64,000 bases of DNA from Trichoplax sp. H2 (taxonomy: Eukaryota; Placozoa; Uniplacotomia; Trichoplacea). Below, in pieces: positions 25,605 to 38,339 of this stretch. The DNA is taken from positions 62,001 to 126,000 of the forward strand of contig NOWV01000140.1 of assembly GCA_003344405.1 (NCBI GenBank), in the 5' to 3' direction. The notes under the pieces were generated by a model. The model searched no databases, had not been told where the DNA came from, and was given only the letters and a program-made list of their open reading frames with translations. The position numbers were made by a program, and so were the translations under genes. Every line of letters starts with the position of its first letter. The stretch's first letter is position 1.

Positions 25605-27059
25605 GCCTGTTCTAAGCTTATACGAAGCAATCTAATACTTCTATTGGATGCCAGTAATACATATGCAATCAATACTATAAGATGCTTTGATTCGCAGACC
25701 CTTTACATTATATTATATAGTACAAAAATTGTGGTAGCAATCATCTATTCCTATACTTAACAGAAAAAATGAATACAATCTTGTTATGCTTTGAGCACAC
25801 TTAGTGATGAATAACTATAAGACCCTTTAATAAGTGAACATAGTGTTCTTAACAATGAACAATCCTAAATTAAAATTACTTTAGCTTGATCTAGTTGTAG
25901 AATTCATTAATAGAATTATTTAGTAGCTGAACTGGGTAACAATACTGATAATTATCTTCCTCATCGGCTGAAATTAGGTTATAAAGTTTAAACTAGGAAG
26001 GAAATGTGGTGGAAAACTGAAACAGTAAATCATGAAATCTATTTCCTCTTAATAGATCCTGGATCAACATTACATTATTTAACGTACTACATTAACTAAA
26101 TAATGATTTAACTTGATTATTAGGTTTAATTGAAGGAGGCATATATCTTATGGAATCACTACAATTTAGTCATACTGTCGAAGGATAGAGAAAATAGCCT
26201 CAAACTACGTAGGAAGAAAGCTAGTTTCTAATACTAAATACAATTACCCTTTTCGATTATGTTATCATAGTGATAAATATAGGCGTTTGAAAAGATAAAT
26301 TTCACTTGTAGAGCATATCTTACTATCATCAAAATTTTCTTTCTTCCTGATTTTACGAATACCGTCATCAAATTTTACTTCACAAAGTTAGTTCGGTAAC
26401 TTGTCGTATTTAAGACGGTCATTGAAAGACGCATTGAAGATCTCCTCACCTCGACAGAAATAGTAATAGCCAAATTGTATAGCAACATCTGTAAGGAGTT
26501 TCTAAACTGCAGTATAATAGAATTGCGAAGTACTAAATATTAAATTCGTTTTAAAACAGTAAAATTATCTCCAATATATGCTGCATAGTTTATTATACCA
26601 ACATGCCAAATTATTATTTCCATAGAGAATAAAAGAATTGAAAATAGTCTTATATGATAAAAATTGAACTCATTCTAAAGCTTGTACAGTATCTGGTAGA
26701 TGAGACTTTATTTCATTGATTCCTACAATTATGTCAACGTATTAAATACAAAATTTGCTAAATGGAATACAGCATACTCAAGTACCGCATCATTGATTTT
26801 ACTTGAACAAGGTCAATTCATTTTTCTAGTTTCAATTCAATATACGAGTGGGATAATGAAATTATTTTTAATAATTATAAGCATTGTAGACTTTATTAGG
26901 ATACACAGAATTTGAAATCATTTCATGCGAAGCAAATAATTTATACGGCTTCTAATTAAGATGAATAAAATTCCGTAATTTACCAGATTTAACATATTCC
27001 CTATATTCGTCAATTATTTTTACGCTTCAAGTTCTAACTTGAAATCAATGGACGCAAGC

Positions 27060-28320
27060 AACGTATTAACTACAATTTCTCTCCATCACAAGTGCCGGCG
27101 ATAGCATAGCAATTATTACTAAACTTTGAATCTATAATTCATGTAATTTTTAAAGATCTCTTGCTTGTGTGGAGGATATCAGAAGATAATAGTATTTAAC
27201 TTGATATCAGCAACATTTATGTTCATACAGTACTATTATTAATGACTATACAGTACCATACTTGTCTAAAGAAGAGTAAATAACTCTCCAACAATGTAAT
27301 GATATCTTAGGCCATTTAAAATCATTTTAATTTCCATTCTATTACTTTGGTATACCGCTTCTTAAAGTTAATTAGTAAATTGCAGGTAAAAGAATAAAAA
27401 CCAAGATTATTTATAGTTATGGTTATAGTATGCTTAAATTTAATCATCATAACTTACAATACAATTTTTAAGAGGAAAAATGAATAAAAACCATACAACT
27501 ATACAAAACATACATTATAGTAAGTAATTAGTTTAATAGCGTTACCAAGAATCAATTATTGAATCAGACATTTGTGGACTTACAAGAGATTGTCAGTAGT
27601 GAACAACTGTATAGAAATATTTGATGAATCAGTAGTAGCAAACTTAGCTGCCATTTAGAGAATTACACTAAGATTTGGTAGAATATAGATCTTTTATTAT
27701 AGGCTATAGTGCGGATACGATCTTGTCGTTACTGTAGAGTTTGTAAGCTGTCTGGAAGTGACTTGAGATAATTCTAGCACTTTCTCTCGATCACAAATGG
27801 TACCGAAAATATAACGATCATTACTAACGTTTTAATTTGTTATTCATGTTATTTTTCAAAGATCTGTTTCGTATTTTAGAGAGTAACAGAAGACAATGAT
27901 ATCTAATTTGATATATAGATAGTGTTTACATTTCTTTTGTTGTCAATAAAGATAGTATGATATTTCTAAAAATTAACCTTTAACCTAAATTATAATGGTG
28001 GTACGTCAGATGAAGACAATCATAACGACTGTCAGAAGTATACACTACGCTATTTTATGCTCTACTTTTTAAAGAAAAGCATATGAATATCCATTATCGT
28101 GATAATATTTTAGGCCATTTAAAGACCACAGTAATCGCCAATAAATTGCCTTACCCTCTCATATAATATTAATCAGTGAATACTTAGTATAAAAGCTACA
28201 AATTAGGGCTACTTACGCAACTTTATAGTTAAAGTATGTTTAGTTTTAATCATCAAGGTTTACAATCATTTTTCAGAGGAAAAGTGAATAAAACCCGTAC
28301 AACTATAAGTAACTAATAAT
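27060..28320. repeat. two-copy direct repeat, period about 700-800 bp
   Basis: Blocks 27060-27520 and 27780-28320 align with gaps. Matches include 'atgtaatttttaaagatct'/'atgttatttttcaaagatct', 'ttaggccatttaaa' in both, and an end 'aagaggaaaaatgaataaaa'/'cagaggaaaagtgaataaaa'. It is an old local duplication with no open frame. Confidence 0.6.
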
Positions 28321-29167
28321 AGCTAGCTATTAATAAGCATACGTGTATTAGCCGAGATCGGATTTTAGCCGTGTCATATGCAGTATACGTGTATGCTACA
28401 CAAAAAATTACATGAAACTGTGGGTTTTAATATTTTACATAGTAACATATTTCGTAGTCACTATAATTCAACATACTACCAATCCAACAAATATATCCTT
28501 TAAAGAGTGTTTGTTACGTTTGTATAACTTCTACATTACGATAATTATAAGATATCACTGGTATGAGTACTTGTTGTTCTAGGACATGTTGTACGCATTG
28601 ATGCTATATTGCATAAACATAAGGAGAGTATGTGTATAGAATAGGATTAGCGTATAAATAAGTTGCAGAGTTAAGAATATAGTTCGTTACGAATTATGGG
28701 TAACGAGTACTCTTTGATATCTACGCCTTGAACCAGCATATGCGAAAAGACTGGTAGAACTTTTACCAAGTCGCAACAGTGTCTATAAATATTAGGGTTA
28801 AATTATGCTAAATAAGAAAAGAGAATTTTAAGTTTGCAATTTTAGTAAATACTTGAAGCATTGCTGATACTACTCTGTTATCATTGCCCTAGACACAATT
28901 ACTTTATATACTTTTTTAGGAATTATCAAAGTACTTTATTTTAATATCGAATATAGATAGCCATCATTGACGGCATTTAAGTATACGTAGACATACACCA
29001 CCGGTATTATTGTTCATGAAGTTTCTTACTGAGTATTTCGATTATTTCATTATGAAATGCTAAAACTCTATCATATCAATTTATGTTTATCAGCTATAGC
29101 AAAGAGCTGAGAAGGGTTGATAATTATTTCCTAATCGTTCCTCGATGAATTATATGATCGATCGTTA

Positions 29168-30611
29168 TTAGTCCATGACCAATCTTATATCACTTTCAGG
29201 TGGTGTAAAACCCATCACACGATCTACCAATCGAACTTTTCCATCAGCATCGAAGGCTACCAATTTGATAGTTTTGTCACTGCTACTTTCGTTGCTATTA
29301 CTTTCCTTACTAGCGGCTATCAATTGGACTATAGTCGATCGTGCGTCTTTATTTTTACAAGTATTGTACGATCGGTAAAATAACCAGACAATCTTATCTG
29401 ACTCTTTCTTATTCCATTCTTTAAATATTTTCGTGATTTCCGATATATCTCTGTCTATTTTCTATAGCATGTAAGAATTATTTTAAATCAGAAAATAACA
29501 GTAGGTAATGATGGAAATACTTTACTGCGGTACTTATTCGTAGATTATTATTATCATGGCTAAATAATACTAAAGTCAAACAACTATGAAATACTTTAAA
29601 TGCATTTCATTTTTTTATGATACTATTCTATTAAACTTTACCGAACCCTGTTACATTCAATCTGTGATAGAAAAATTTATTAAGATTAGCTGATGTCTTA
29701 TTATAAATGAAAAAACCACGAAAGGATCTGATTCTAAATATCAAATTAATCATATTACTTTTTCTAAATAACTTCGAAAATTTTATTACGGTATACAATC
29801 GTAAGGTTATACAGAAAACTAAAACTCAGTCATTTTTTAGACATACACCTCGTACTGTGTTTTAAGTTGATTCATAAAATACAGTAAATATAGCTAGCAA
29901 TCAACATTGTAAGCATAAGTGAACTGCTTAAGTATGTATATTGCACCATTGTGCAGGATTGCCTAACAGAGGTATTTCCATCACAGACTTACCACAAAGA
30001 TCGGATCATAACTACTCGTATTTTCTTTGATTTTAATCAAGCATAGCAGATATTCAGGATCAGATTCAAGGATGATACGTGAATTAGCAATATTGACTTG
30101 TTGAAATACGAATTCAGCTATAGTAAATTGATTATCAATGAAAATATATTTTTAAATTGGTTTTAAAGTTTACAATAAAAATAATTTGACCAATTAAATG
30201 GAATAATTGATCGATCTAAGAAGAGACATTTACCATGGTCGGGATTTTCATCAACCTCATCTAATCCGTCAGCAAAAGAAGCAGAACAGGCAGTAAGAGG
30301 ATTGAGATCATACAATTCATCACTTCGTTCGAAGTAATGTCCATCTACTTCAAAGTATGCTTCTTTCGGGACAGTGACCAATTCTAGAGTAGAATATCAA
30401 ATTGAGTTTGTTAGTGTCAAATTAGATGTTCTATTTCTGTTCCACGATTGTTTTTAATAGTAGCCAATTAATTCTACGTAAATAAATGCTGACAACTTTA
30501 AACCATTAACAAATCAATTATTTACTCGTGTCGCCATAAATCACATATTAATACTTTTTGTGGACTGAAAAATTAGCAAATAACCAAATCACCTGTAGAA
30601 GTAGCTTCCAT
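29168..30611 (-). CDS. array gene 6, family member (5' end not found)
   Basis: Exons: C 29168-29461 (97 aa plus stop), B 29993-30117, A 30234-30383 and a short E2 ending at 30593 (starting at 30611, or near 30640 if the older boundary is used). The joined frame is open. Exon A has 'DGHYFERSDELYD' and 'GLDEVDENPDHG'; exon B has 'ESDPEYLLCL' and 'PIFV'; exon C has 'FKEWNKK', 'IVWLFYRSYN', a Ser/Asn-rich insert of about ten residues, 'VAFDADGKVRLVDR' and the tail 'TPPESDIRLVMD'. The E2 donor is GTGATT, weaker than in other units, and the site matching the 'gatatcag' acceptor of gene 9 reads 'gatatcaa'. This raises doubt about how the 5' part is spliced. It is a tandem duplicate of gene 7. Function unknown. 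Confidence 0.7.
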
Positions 30612-32481
30612 CTTGTTCAAGTATGCGAAGATTGTAAATTGATATCAAATGAAATAGAACTCATCAATCGAAAAGGACAAACCAGTTGAGAAAATTTTCT
30701 ATGTGATCCGCTATTTATATTCTTTACGAATTTGGTAAAGTTAGGGAGCTAAGTTCAGCTATTTATACTGTCGCAATCGAGTAAATTATGTACTGTACAT
30801 GACTCAATAAGGCAATATAAATAGGATAGTCGACAATCATCAAATAGCTTCTGTAAACTGCATTGTATTTTCAGAGACTAATTAATCCATTACCTAAATG
30901 TCTGTTATTAAATATTCACTTGATAAAACCTCGTGATAAGCTCACGATCTCCACTTTTAATAATACTCAGAAATTAATTAATTAGGTACATGATTCTTCC
31001 ATTGAAACTCTTATTTGCTGTTGAATTTGATTGATGACTTAAAATAATATTATTGTTCTTTCAAATTAAAGGGCCTTGCTTGAAAATTAAACGATATGAT
31101 AATAAATCACGGTGAAACCAATAAATATTGATCCATTTCTACAACCTTATAGGTTTCCAGGTAACAATTATTCAATTATTTTTATTGTTAATTACATTCA
31201 TTCAAGCTTATTCATAACGCTCCTTAATTGAATACCTCTTACTCTATCATTACCTGACAACAGATCAGCTAGAACATATATGGATTAGTTTTAATTAAAC
31301 TTCTATAAATTTATCATAAAAAGTATGACAAACTAAGCAAAATCAACTAACTTCTATCAAGATCGCACCAGTACCTGCAGATAGAGCTACGAAGGATAAA
31401 TTTATAAATGCTGCATGACATAGGTTGAAAACTAATTAAGTTCTTTAAATGTTTGCAAAATTAGGTCAATTACTAGAATCGGCTGCAGAAAAGCTAGAAT
31501 AAGCATAACCTGTTTGTAAAATAAACGAAAGAATAGCAACGAAAACCATGTCCGCAAGTTATTAAAGTAATCAAATATGACTGAAGGTTAAGAAGATAAA
31601 ATCGCTATTAAAGTAGCTTAGTTACACCAAACGATAATTATATTGAGGTCATTGAAAGTTTCTTAATTTAAATTAAAATAAATATGAAGAAATTATTATT
31701 AAACAACATCAATTCGGCCACGCTTTATTGTATTCATGAATGCTTTTGGAGAAGGAATAGTTAGAGAAATCTTTATTAAAGTAACCAAGTGATAATCAAT
31801 TCTATGCATCTATTTTATCGTTATCCTGTCCTGTAGACTAGAGCTATGCTTATACAATAAATTACTATGCGCACATAAGTAATTACTGTATATCACACTA
31901 TCATTGGTGATAGTTTTTAACATTTAATCAAGCTGAACTAATCGGGAAGTATTAACCGTTAGGTATTGAGCAATAATAGAAACTGAAAGCTACACCGGCA
32001 CATTTTCATAAAATAATCAAGTAGTTTCAGCTATCATGAACAAAGACAATCTTTAGAGTAACTATCATTAAAGTAATAAATTTGGGCGTATTTCATTGTT
32101 AACAAAACTTCTAATTTAAAGGTAATTTAAAAGAATCAATAAGTAATTGAATCAAATGCAATGGAAGCTACATATTCGCTATAACTGATAATGCCTATAA
32201 ATTATGTTAGTTAACATGTACATTAGGTGTTGTAATAACATCATTTACCACTATTCTGTCCATTCTAAATCATATTCTCACAAAGTAATCATCTTAGGCA
32301 GATCAAATTTGAAAATAGTTTTATTACAGAGTTAAAAATGAGTAGAGCAATCATTAATTAGTACAAGAATTTGATGTACACTTAAGAGTATCTTGCGTTA
32401 AAAAACTGGCATAAGATTTATGTGACTTACTATACTGTGAAGATACCCAACATCTACTGTATTTGTTACGGTAAAAGTGAG

Positions 32482-32705
32482 CATTAGGCGAATGCGCGCC
32501 TTCGACGTAAGGTGCGCGCATTCTCCATAATCATGGTAAATGCGCGCTTTAGCTGGAAATGTGCACTTTCTCCAACATATTGGTTAATGCGCGCTTTCTG
32601 CAGATAAAGCGCGCATTACATGAAATAATGCGCACTTTCACCTATTATTCTGGTAAAAGCGTGCATTACCCGAAATATTTGCGCACTTTCACTTATATAC
32701 TATTC
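32482..32705. repeat. CG-rich cluster of palindromic 'aatgcgcgc' units
   Basis: About eight units related to 'aatgcgcgctttc' in both orientations within 220 bases of otherwise AT-rich DNA. Two pairs form hairpins: 'gaatgcgcgcctt' with 'aaggtgcgcgcattc' near 32493-32526, and 'taatgcgcgcttt' with 'aaagcgcgcatta' near 32585-32618. CpG-rich 'gcgcgc' is very rare elsewhere in the window. A small plus-strand open frame crosses it but has no support. Confidence 0.85.
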
Positions 32706-33819
32706 GAAATTAATAGAAGAGTCTTGATATTTTACGCAACTGATTCGTACTGTAAAACATATTGATGAACTGTTTGAGGAAAGTTCTACAGTTTGATGAC
32801 TCAAGCATGATAGTAGGCAGCGAAATTGCCGTAATTAGATTACTGCAGAAATGAGCTTTGACTACAATAACCTTCAAATAGGCAATATCGAATCTAGGTA
32901 CAGCATAGCACAGACAAGCCTAACTATAGTTTGCAATACAAAATAATATATTACGCGGACTGCATAATGCGAAAGAGGACTAATAATTATATATAAGCTG
33001 ACTCATAATGGGTAAGTCAAAAGTCGCCTTACTCAAAATTAGGAACAGAAAGTGTAAGGTAATTGTCCCCAAAAATCTAGCAGATTGATCACAATTGATG
33101 GCAACAGGTTTCTTAAATCAAAAGCAAAATCTTGAGATAAACAGCCACAGAAGCTGGGCCAACAATTTATTGATAATACAACTAAATCACACTGAAAGCT
33201 AGAGCAGTTATAGTCACCTAATCAGTAAATGATAGAATTGCTACGTTATTCGTAAGCAGTCTTAGTCTTAATGTTAAGTTTTATGGATAGTCAAATAGTT
33301 AATAACAAAGCCCTACTTCATCGTCAATAAGATCTGCACTTCGAACATAGAAAATATGCAAGAAAAATTATCTCTAAGGAAGTATAATAACACTAAATAA
33401 AACGCACAATGGTGCATTTCAGCATTAATTTTGCTCTTGGAATTGACAGATGAATGATAAATAATTATCAGTGTAAAAATGACCAATAGTTCATTTAAGT
33501 CCTATAAACTCTCGCTACATAAACTATAATTATCAAGCAAATTTAACATCAATACGATTGATCTCGTTAAGTGGAAATCAAAGAATGTTACATTCATGTA
33601 CATAACACTAAAGTAGATTTCAAAGCTGGTCCATTACTAATCAGAACGATCGAAATCTTGCGTATCAATAATTATTTTTTGAATAATTTATTCAAAATTA
33701 TACGACCAGAGTATTACTAATTTAGGGTATTTTATGAAGTAAAGATAATTAAGATGCTCTAATTAGATCCAAAATTGTATATATCTACAACCAAAGTGCG
33801 ATCTTTAACAGTTTTAATA

Positions 33820-34015
33820 ACTGTTTGTCACGATATCATAATCAAGACGTAAATATAGGATGTTTTGCGTCAAGATATTGTGATAATCGGTATTTAATAT
33901 TAAAGTTCAGCGATAATGGATGCCGTGGGTTAAGATATTGTGATAATTTATTGATACTTAACTTTAAATTTTAGTGATAATGGATATTTTGTGTTAAGAA
34001 ATTGTGATAATTGAT
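33820..34015. repeat. minisatellite, about three to four units of 60-70 bp
   Basis: Units share 'gataatggat', then 'tttgtgttaaga', then 'attgtgataat', for example at about 33,870, 33,910 and 33,970. A shorter first unit near 33,827 reads 'gtcacgatatcataatcaag'. No coding potential. Confidence 0.7.
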
Positions 34016-35059
34016 GTTGTAGATATGTTCTTGTAGTTTATTTGTAAATTTTAGAAAGCATACAAATATATAGTAGATAGGCAAAAGAGAGAGAAGAATA
34101 AATTAATTCTTTCTACTTATCTTCTATACTGGGTTCTTGTAGACTTTGCTTCGGAATACGAATAGGGAATAACTACTAAGTATAGTGAAGTTACTTGAGT
34201 AGAAGCGCCTAACGTACAATTATTGATAGTGTATATAGTAGTTATATTATATTAGCAGTAGAGCCGGGAAAGTTTACATAGAGAAAGAATTTTTAAGTTT
34301 CAATTGTGTTTGTAACAACTTTAAATACTGTGAGCTAGGTAGAGAGTTTATTTATACCTTTTGACTATAGCAGAGTAGTATGGAGTTGTTAGCTAATAGG
34401 CGTTTCATCACTGTAACCGTTTCCATCATGTGAAAGCAATCTTTATGGGTGCTTCAAAAAAGACTTGAAATTTAATTTTAAGCGCCAGAATCAAAGACCT
34501 TGCAAGAAATAATAAATACTTAGTGTTTTATTTGCTCACGCAAATTATCTGTAGATGAACTAGCAATAAAGAATTGACAAATAAGAACCATTGAAACAGT
34601 TGCATTTATTGCATTTTTAGATTGCGTAGACAAGCTTACTTTACAAAATGGCTAATAACTTTTTAGAAAAAATACGAAGTAATTTTACATAATGTCGTGT
34701 TTGGAAATATCCACACACTTTGTTTAACCGTGCAATAATATAGAAGGAAGAATAAATTCCTAATTTAATATTCTGTCTCTACTGGATTCGTCTTAGGATA
34801 TCACACTAATCTTCCTGGTTACGAATAGACGATTTTTGAAAAGTTAAGAATGTAATCACAGGTACAATCAGGCATTCGCGGACTTTAGATGATAATCAAT
34901 AATTCAAAGCTGAGTATTATTTAAAATAAGCCGAACAGTATTAGTTTATAATTTGACCGATCCATCTTATTAATTCTTAACCATAATTATCTAGTTCTGT
35001 ATTATAAGGTAGAATGATTGTCCATACACAGCACGACTTCGAACTATTCCATTTCAAAA

Positions 35060-35150
35060 CTAATTGCTATGGCTTTCTTCTAGTTATTAAATGACTACTA
35101 GCAGCAGCTGTCAGTAGAAACAGTTGCTAAATTAGCAATCAAGAATAAAT
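35060..35150. repeat. isolated unit of the 16.6-17.8 kb array
   Basis: It has the type II features 'attgctatggctttctt' and 'gttgctaaattagcaatcaagaataa', followed by a weak type I match ('ttcattttttaaaagatt'). The unit family is therefore dispersed as well as tandem. Confidence 0.65.
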
Positions 35151-35780
35151 TTTATTCATTTTTTAAAAGATTATTGATCATATTTGTAATAATTGCAACA
35201 AACATTCTATTAAATGTCTCCAAAGTTTACAAACCGCATATACGCGTATATCACATAAATAAAAACAATTTTGACTTTAAATGATTGCAAGTAACAGTTT
35301 CCGTAGTCACTGTATATAAAATTACTTTTATTTTATGAGCTATATATTCTAAAGAACATAAATACATATTAGGTTAAATTAAGCTTGATAATAAATTGAA
35401 TTTTGTCTCTCAAGAATATATATAGATAATAATTTGAAATTATGCTTGTAAAATTCAAATTGTGATTTAGATAATATTATGGACATTACTGATACCACAT
35501 TACTGTCGCTTTCCAAGACATAATTATCTTTATGCTTCATTAAGAATTAACATCATACTTTAACTTAATATCTAAGAAATAAACCATCGTTCGAGGTATT
35601 CTATCACACAGATATCCGCTTTCGCTATTAACAACGGTGCTTGAAGAGCAATTTGATTACTACGTTATTGAAATACTAAATCTTAATTATTATAGTTTAC
35701 GTTTGTTAGCTATAGCAAGTAGCTGAGAAGAAATAAATAAATTTTCTCTTGATTGTTCTTCAATGGAATATCGACTATGA

Positions 35781-36833
35781 TTATCGTACGACTAATATTA
35801 GGTCACTTTCAGCCGGCATAAAATCTATAATACGATTTACCAATCGAACTTTCCCATCAGTATCAAAGGATACTAATTTAGTTCTATTTTGTCCAATAGT
35901 TAAGTGGACTATCGTCGATCGTGAATCCAGATCATAGTATTGTAGATTGAATAACCAGATAATAGTCTCCGGATCTTTCTTATTCCATTTTTTAAATATT
36001 TTTGTAATATTCTCAATATCTCTATCTATTTCCTATAACATTCACGAATCAATGCAAATCAGAAAATGACAATAGATAGTAGCAGAAGTACTTTGCTGCT
36101 TGTACTGTATTTTAACTTCATCAATAAAATGCTGTAAACACAAGTATAGCTAGAAATGAATATTGTAGGCAAGTAGAACTTCCTACGTATACTTATTATT
36201 CAGTATTTTCATCACAAACTTACCACAAAGATTGCATCATATTTACTCTCTTCAATTTTTTTTAGGCATAGCAGAAGTTTAGGTTCAGATTGTAGAATGA
36301 TGCGTGAGTAAGTATTATCCACTAATTTAAATTCGAATTCAGCTATAATTAATTGATAATAAATGAAAGCACATATTTTAAATTGATTGTACAGTTTATA
36401 ATGATAAAATTTGAGGAATTAAATTGAATAATCGATCGATGTAAGAATCGATATTTTACCAGGAGAGGAAAGACTATTAACTTCCTCCAGTCCGTTAACA
36501 CGAGTAGAATAATATGCCTTTAAGCACCCCAGATTATATGGTTTATTGCTCCTTATTAAGTAACTGGAATTATGTCCTGTTTCAATTAGCATTTTTTTAC
36601 AAGAGCCTATTGAATCTAGAATAGGATACCAAACAGAGTTTATTAGTATCGGATTAGCGCTGTCCTATTCTCATTTCAATACGGAGACATTTAAATCTAC
36701 ACAAATACCGGTAATGTTGAGCATTACCAAACAAGAATGCACTTTTACAGCTATATATTATATAACAGGTTGATACATTTTTGTAAATTAGAAATTAGCC
36801 ATTAAACAGTTTACCAGCAGAGATAAGCTTCAT
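35781..36833 (-). CDS. array gene 7, tandem duplicate of gene 6 (5' end not found)
   Basis: Exons: C 35781-36032 (83 aa plus stop), B 36224-36342 (119 nt), A 36460-36615 (156 nt), E2 36815-36833 with donor GTAAAC. The frame is open across the joins. Exon A has 'SSYLIRSNKPY' and 'NGLEEVNSLSSPG'; exon B 'SEPKLLLCLKKIEES' and 'AIFV'; exon C 'FKKWNKKD', 'IIWLFNLQYY', 'VSFDTDGKVRLVNR' and 'MPAESDLILVVR'. It lacks the Ser/Asn-rich insert of gene 6. As in gene 6, the old E2 acceptor position reads 'gatttcaa' without AG, so E2 may instead begin at 'aacaag' followed by ATG. A possible short leader ('MKQYLLMIT', near 37,405-37,431 on the minus strand) is speculative. Function unknown. Confidence 0.7.
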
Positions 36834-37908
36834 CTTGTTCAAGTATAAGTAGAGAATAAATTGAAATCAAATGAAATAACGCTCGGCAATCGAAATGGAC
36901 AAGATAGGCCAGAAAATTGTATGTATGATCCACTATTTGTATCCTCGATTAAATTTGATGAAGTTAGACTGCTAAGATTCGCTATTTATACAGTCGGAGA
37001 TTTCCCAATTCACGCATTTTACTTACTGTCAATCTAGTGCATGACCTAATAAGGTAAAATTAGTATCAATAAGCTTACTTATTGTTATATTTTTAGAAAC
37101 TTGTTCTTCAACCAATTAAATGTTTAATCCTTTCAAAATTCACATGATAAAGATATGGCAGATACGTATGTGGTTTACTTGATTTAAAGCTACTATATTC
37201 CCTTATAATCGCCGCTTACAATGATCTACAATAGAAAAAAACCTCATGATAAGCTTAAGATCTTTACTCTTAATAATTCTCAGAAATCAATAAAGCAGGC
37301 ACATGACACTTCCATTTAAACTATTTTTAATTTTCAAACTGATTGGTAGCTTCAAATTATTGTTCCATTAAACTAAAAAGGTTAACTCGACAGTTAAATA
37401 ATAAGGTAAATTCACGGTGATCATCAATAAATATTGCTTCATTTCCACGATCTTATAGGTTAACATAGAATAAACATTAAATCTCTTTATCGTTTTATTG
37501 TATCAGCATAAGCTCTTTTGTGAATCCTTTTAATTAAAGAATTCTTACTCAATCTTTATCTTGCAGTTGATAAATTCGAGCATACACGCATGGAATCGTG
37601 ATATTTAATTTCTACGCATTTATCAAAGATAACGTAAATTTTCTTAAATGAGATAAAAGAAAGCGAGAATAAGCATGACCTGCATGTGAAATAGGATTAA
37701 TAATAGCTAACAAAGTCACATTTCATTAACGTAAATCAACTGTGACAGAAAGCAATTAAGATAAAATCGATATTAAAATAGCCTAATAAGAGCAAATGAT
37801 GCTTATACTAATGTAGTAAAGAAAGTTCCTAATTTAATTTAAATAAATTTAATGATATTATTATAAAATAATATGTATGTAATGAAATGAAATGTGTAGA
37901 GATCAAGC

Positions 37909-37928
37909 NNNNNNNNNNNNNNNNNNNN
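37909..37928. other. assembly gap of 20 N
   Basis: Twenty unresolved bases. The sequence to the right begins inside the right arm of a foldback element whose other copy is a near-complete palindrome, so the gap probably stands for the missing loop and left arm, roughly 0.5 kb, not for 20 bases. Confidence 0.95.
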
Positions 37929-38314
37929 AGTATTCGCGAGTATTGACAGTTGATGTTTTAGCGTCAGATTGTACTGTAACTGTACGAGTATAGACTACCT
38001 TACAGTACTTTATCGTCATGTTATAAATCCCCTTTCTCTAAGGATAGGGTTTTGCTACTAAGTCAAATTTCTTTACAATTTGAATAGACGATCAAACGCC
38101 CTTTCTTTAGATTAGGCATTTGCTCTATAGGGCTACTTGTATAGTAATCTATATAATACCTTGTAAAATAATGAAGAAGAAAAGATGGCGACATGATGAT
38201 TTGGCAGGGTAAAACTTAAAGACGCTATCACTTTCTAGGTATTTTGTATAGTAAAATAATACTAATTACATACTAAAAACTACAAAGGACTCTACTTTTA
38301 GTCCTTTTACTACA
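37929..38314. mobile_element. foldback element, right arm next to assembly gap
   Basis: Nearly identical to 48928-49306, the right arm of the palindromic element. It ends at the same 'ccttttactaca' terminus. The left arm and loop are missing at the N gap. It has no coding frame, so if mobile it would need proteins supplied elsewhere. Confidence 0.8.
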
Positions 38315-38339
38315 ATGTAATAAATGAGTCTCACAATAA

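Larger units (their letters stand above)
24651..29167. other. spacer between array units 5 and 6
   Basis: No supported gene. It holds one half of the inverted repeat pair (25190-25604) and a two-copy direct repeat (27060-27520 and 27780-28320). From about 28,370 the sequence begins to align with 35,235 onward, the 3' flank of the gene 6/gene 7 duplication. Confidence 0.45.
30612..35780. other. spacer between array genes 6 and 7
   Basis: To about 31,700 it matches the upstream flank of gene 7 (to about 37,860). Beyond that lie short AT-rich repeats around 31.5-32.2 kb, a CG-rich palindromic cluster (32482-32705), a minisatellite (33820-34015) and a stray type II unit of the 17 kb array (35060-35150). 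A leader exon for gene 6 should lie here, but I could not define it. Confidence 0.45.

Noticed and set aside
29175-29378. Plus-strand open frame rich in Leu and Ser
   Set aside because: It is the antisense of exon C of gene 6. The same happens at 35749-35937 (gene 7), 44873-45136 (gene 8) and 56556-56777 (gene 10). The minus strand has the conserved motifs and splice sites.
37405-37431. Conserved 'ATG..CAATATTTATTG' upstream of genes 6 and 7 as leader exon
   Set aside because: Only nine codons in gene 7, and the gene 6 version is one base shorter and out of frame; the donors would be GTGAAT/GTGATT. Too weak to annotate.
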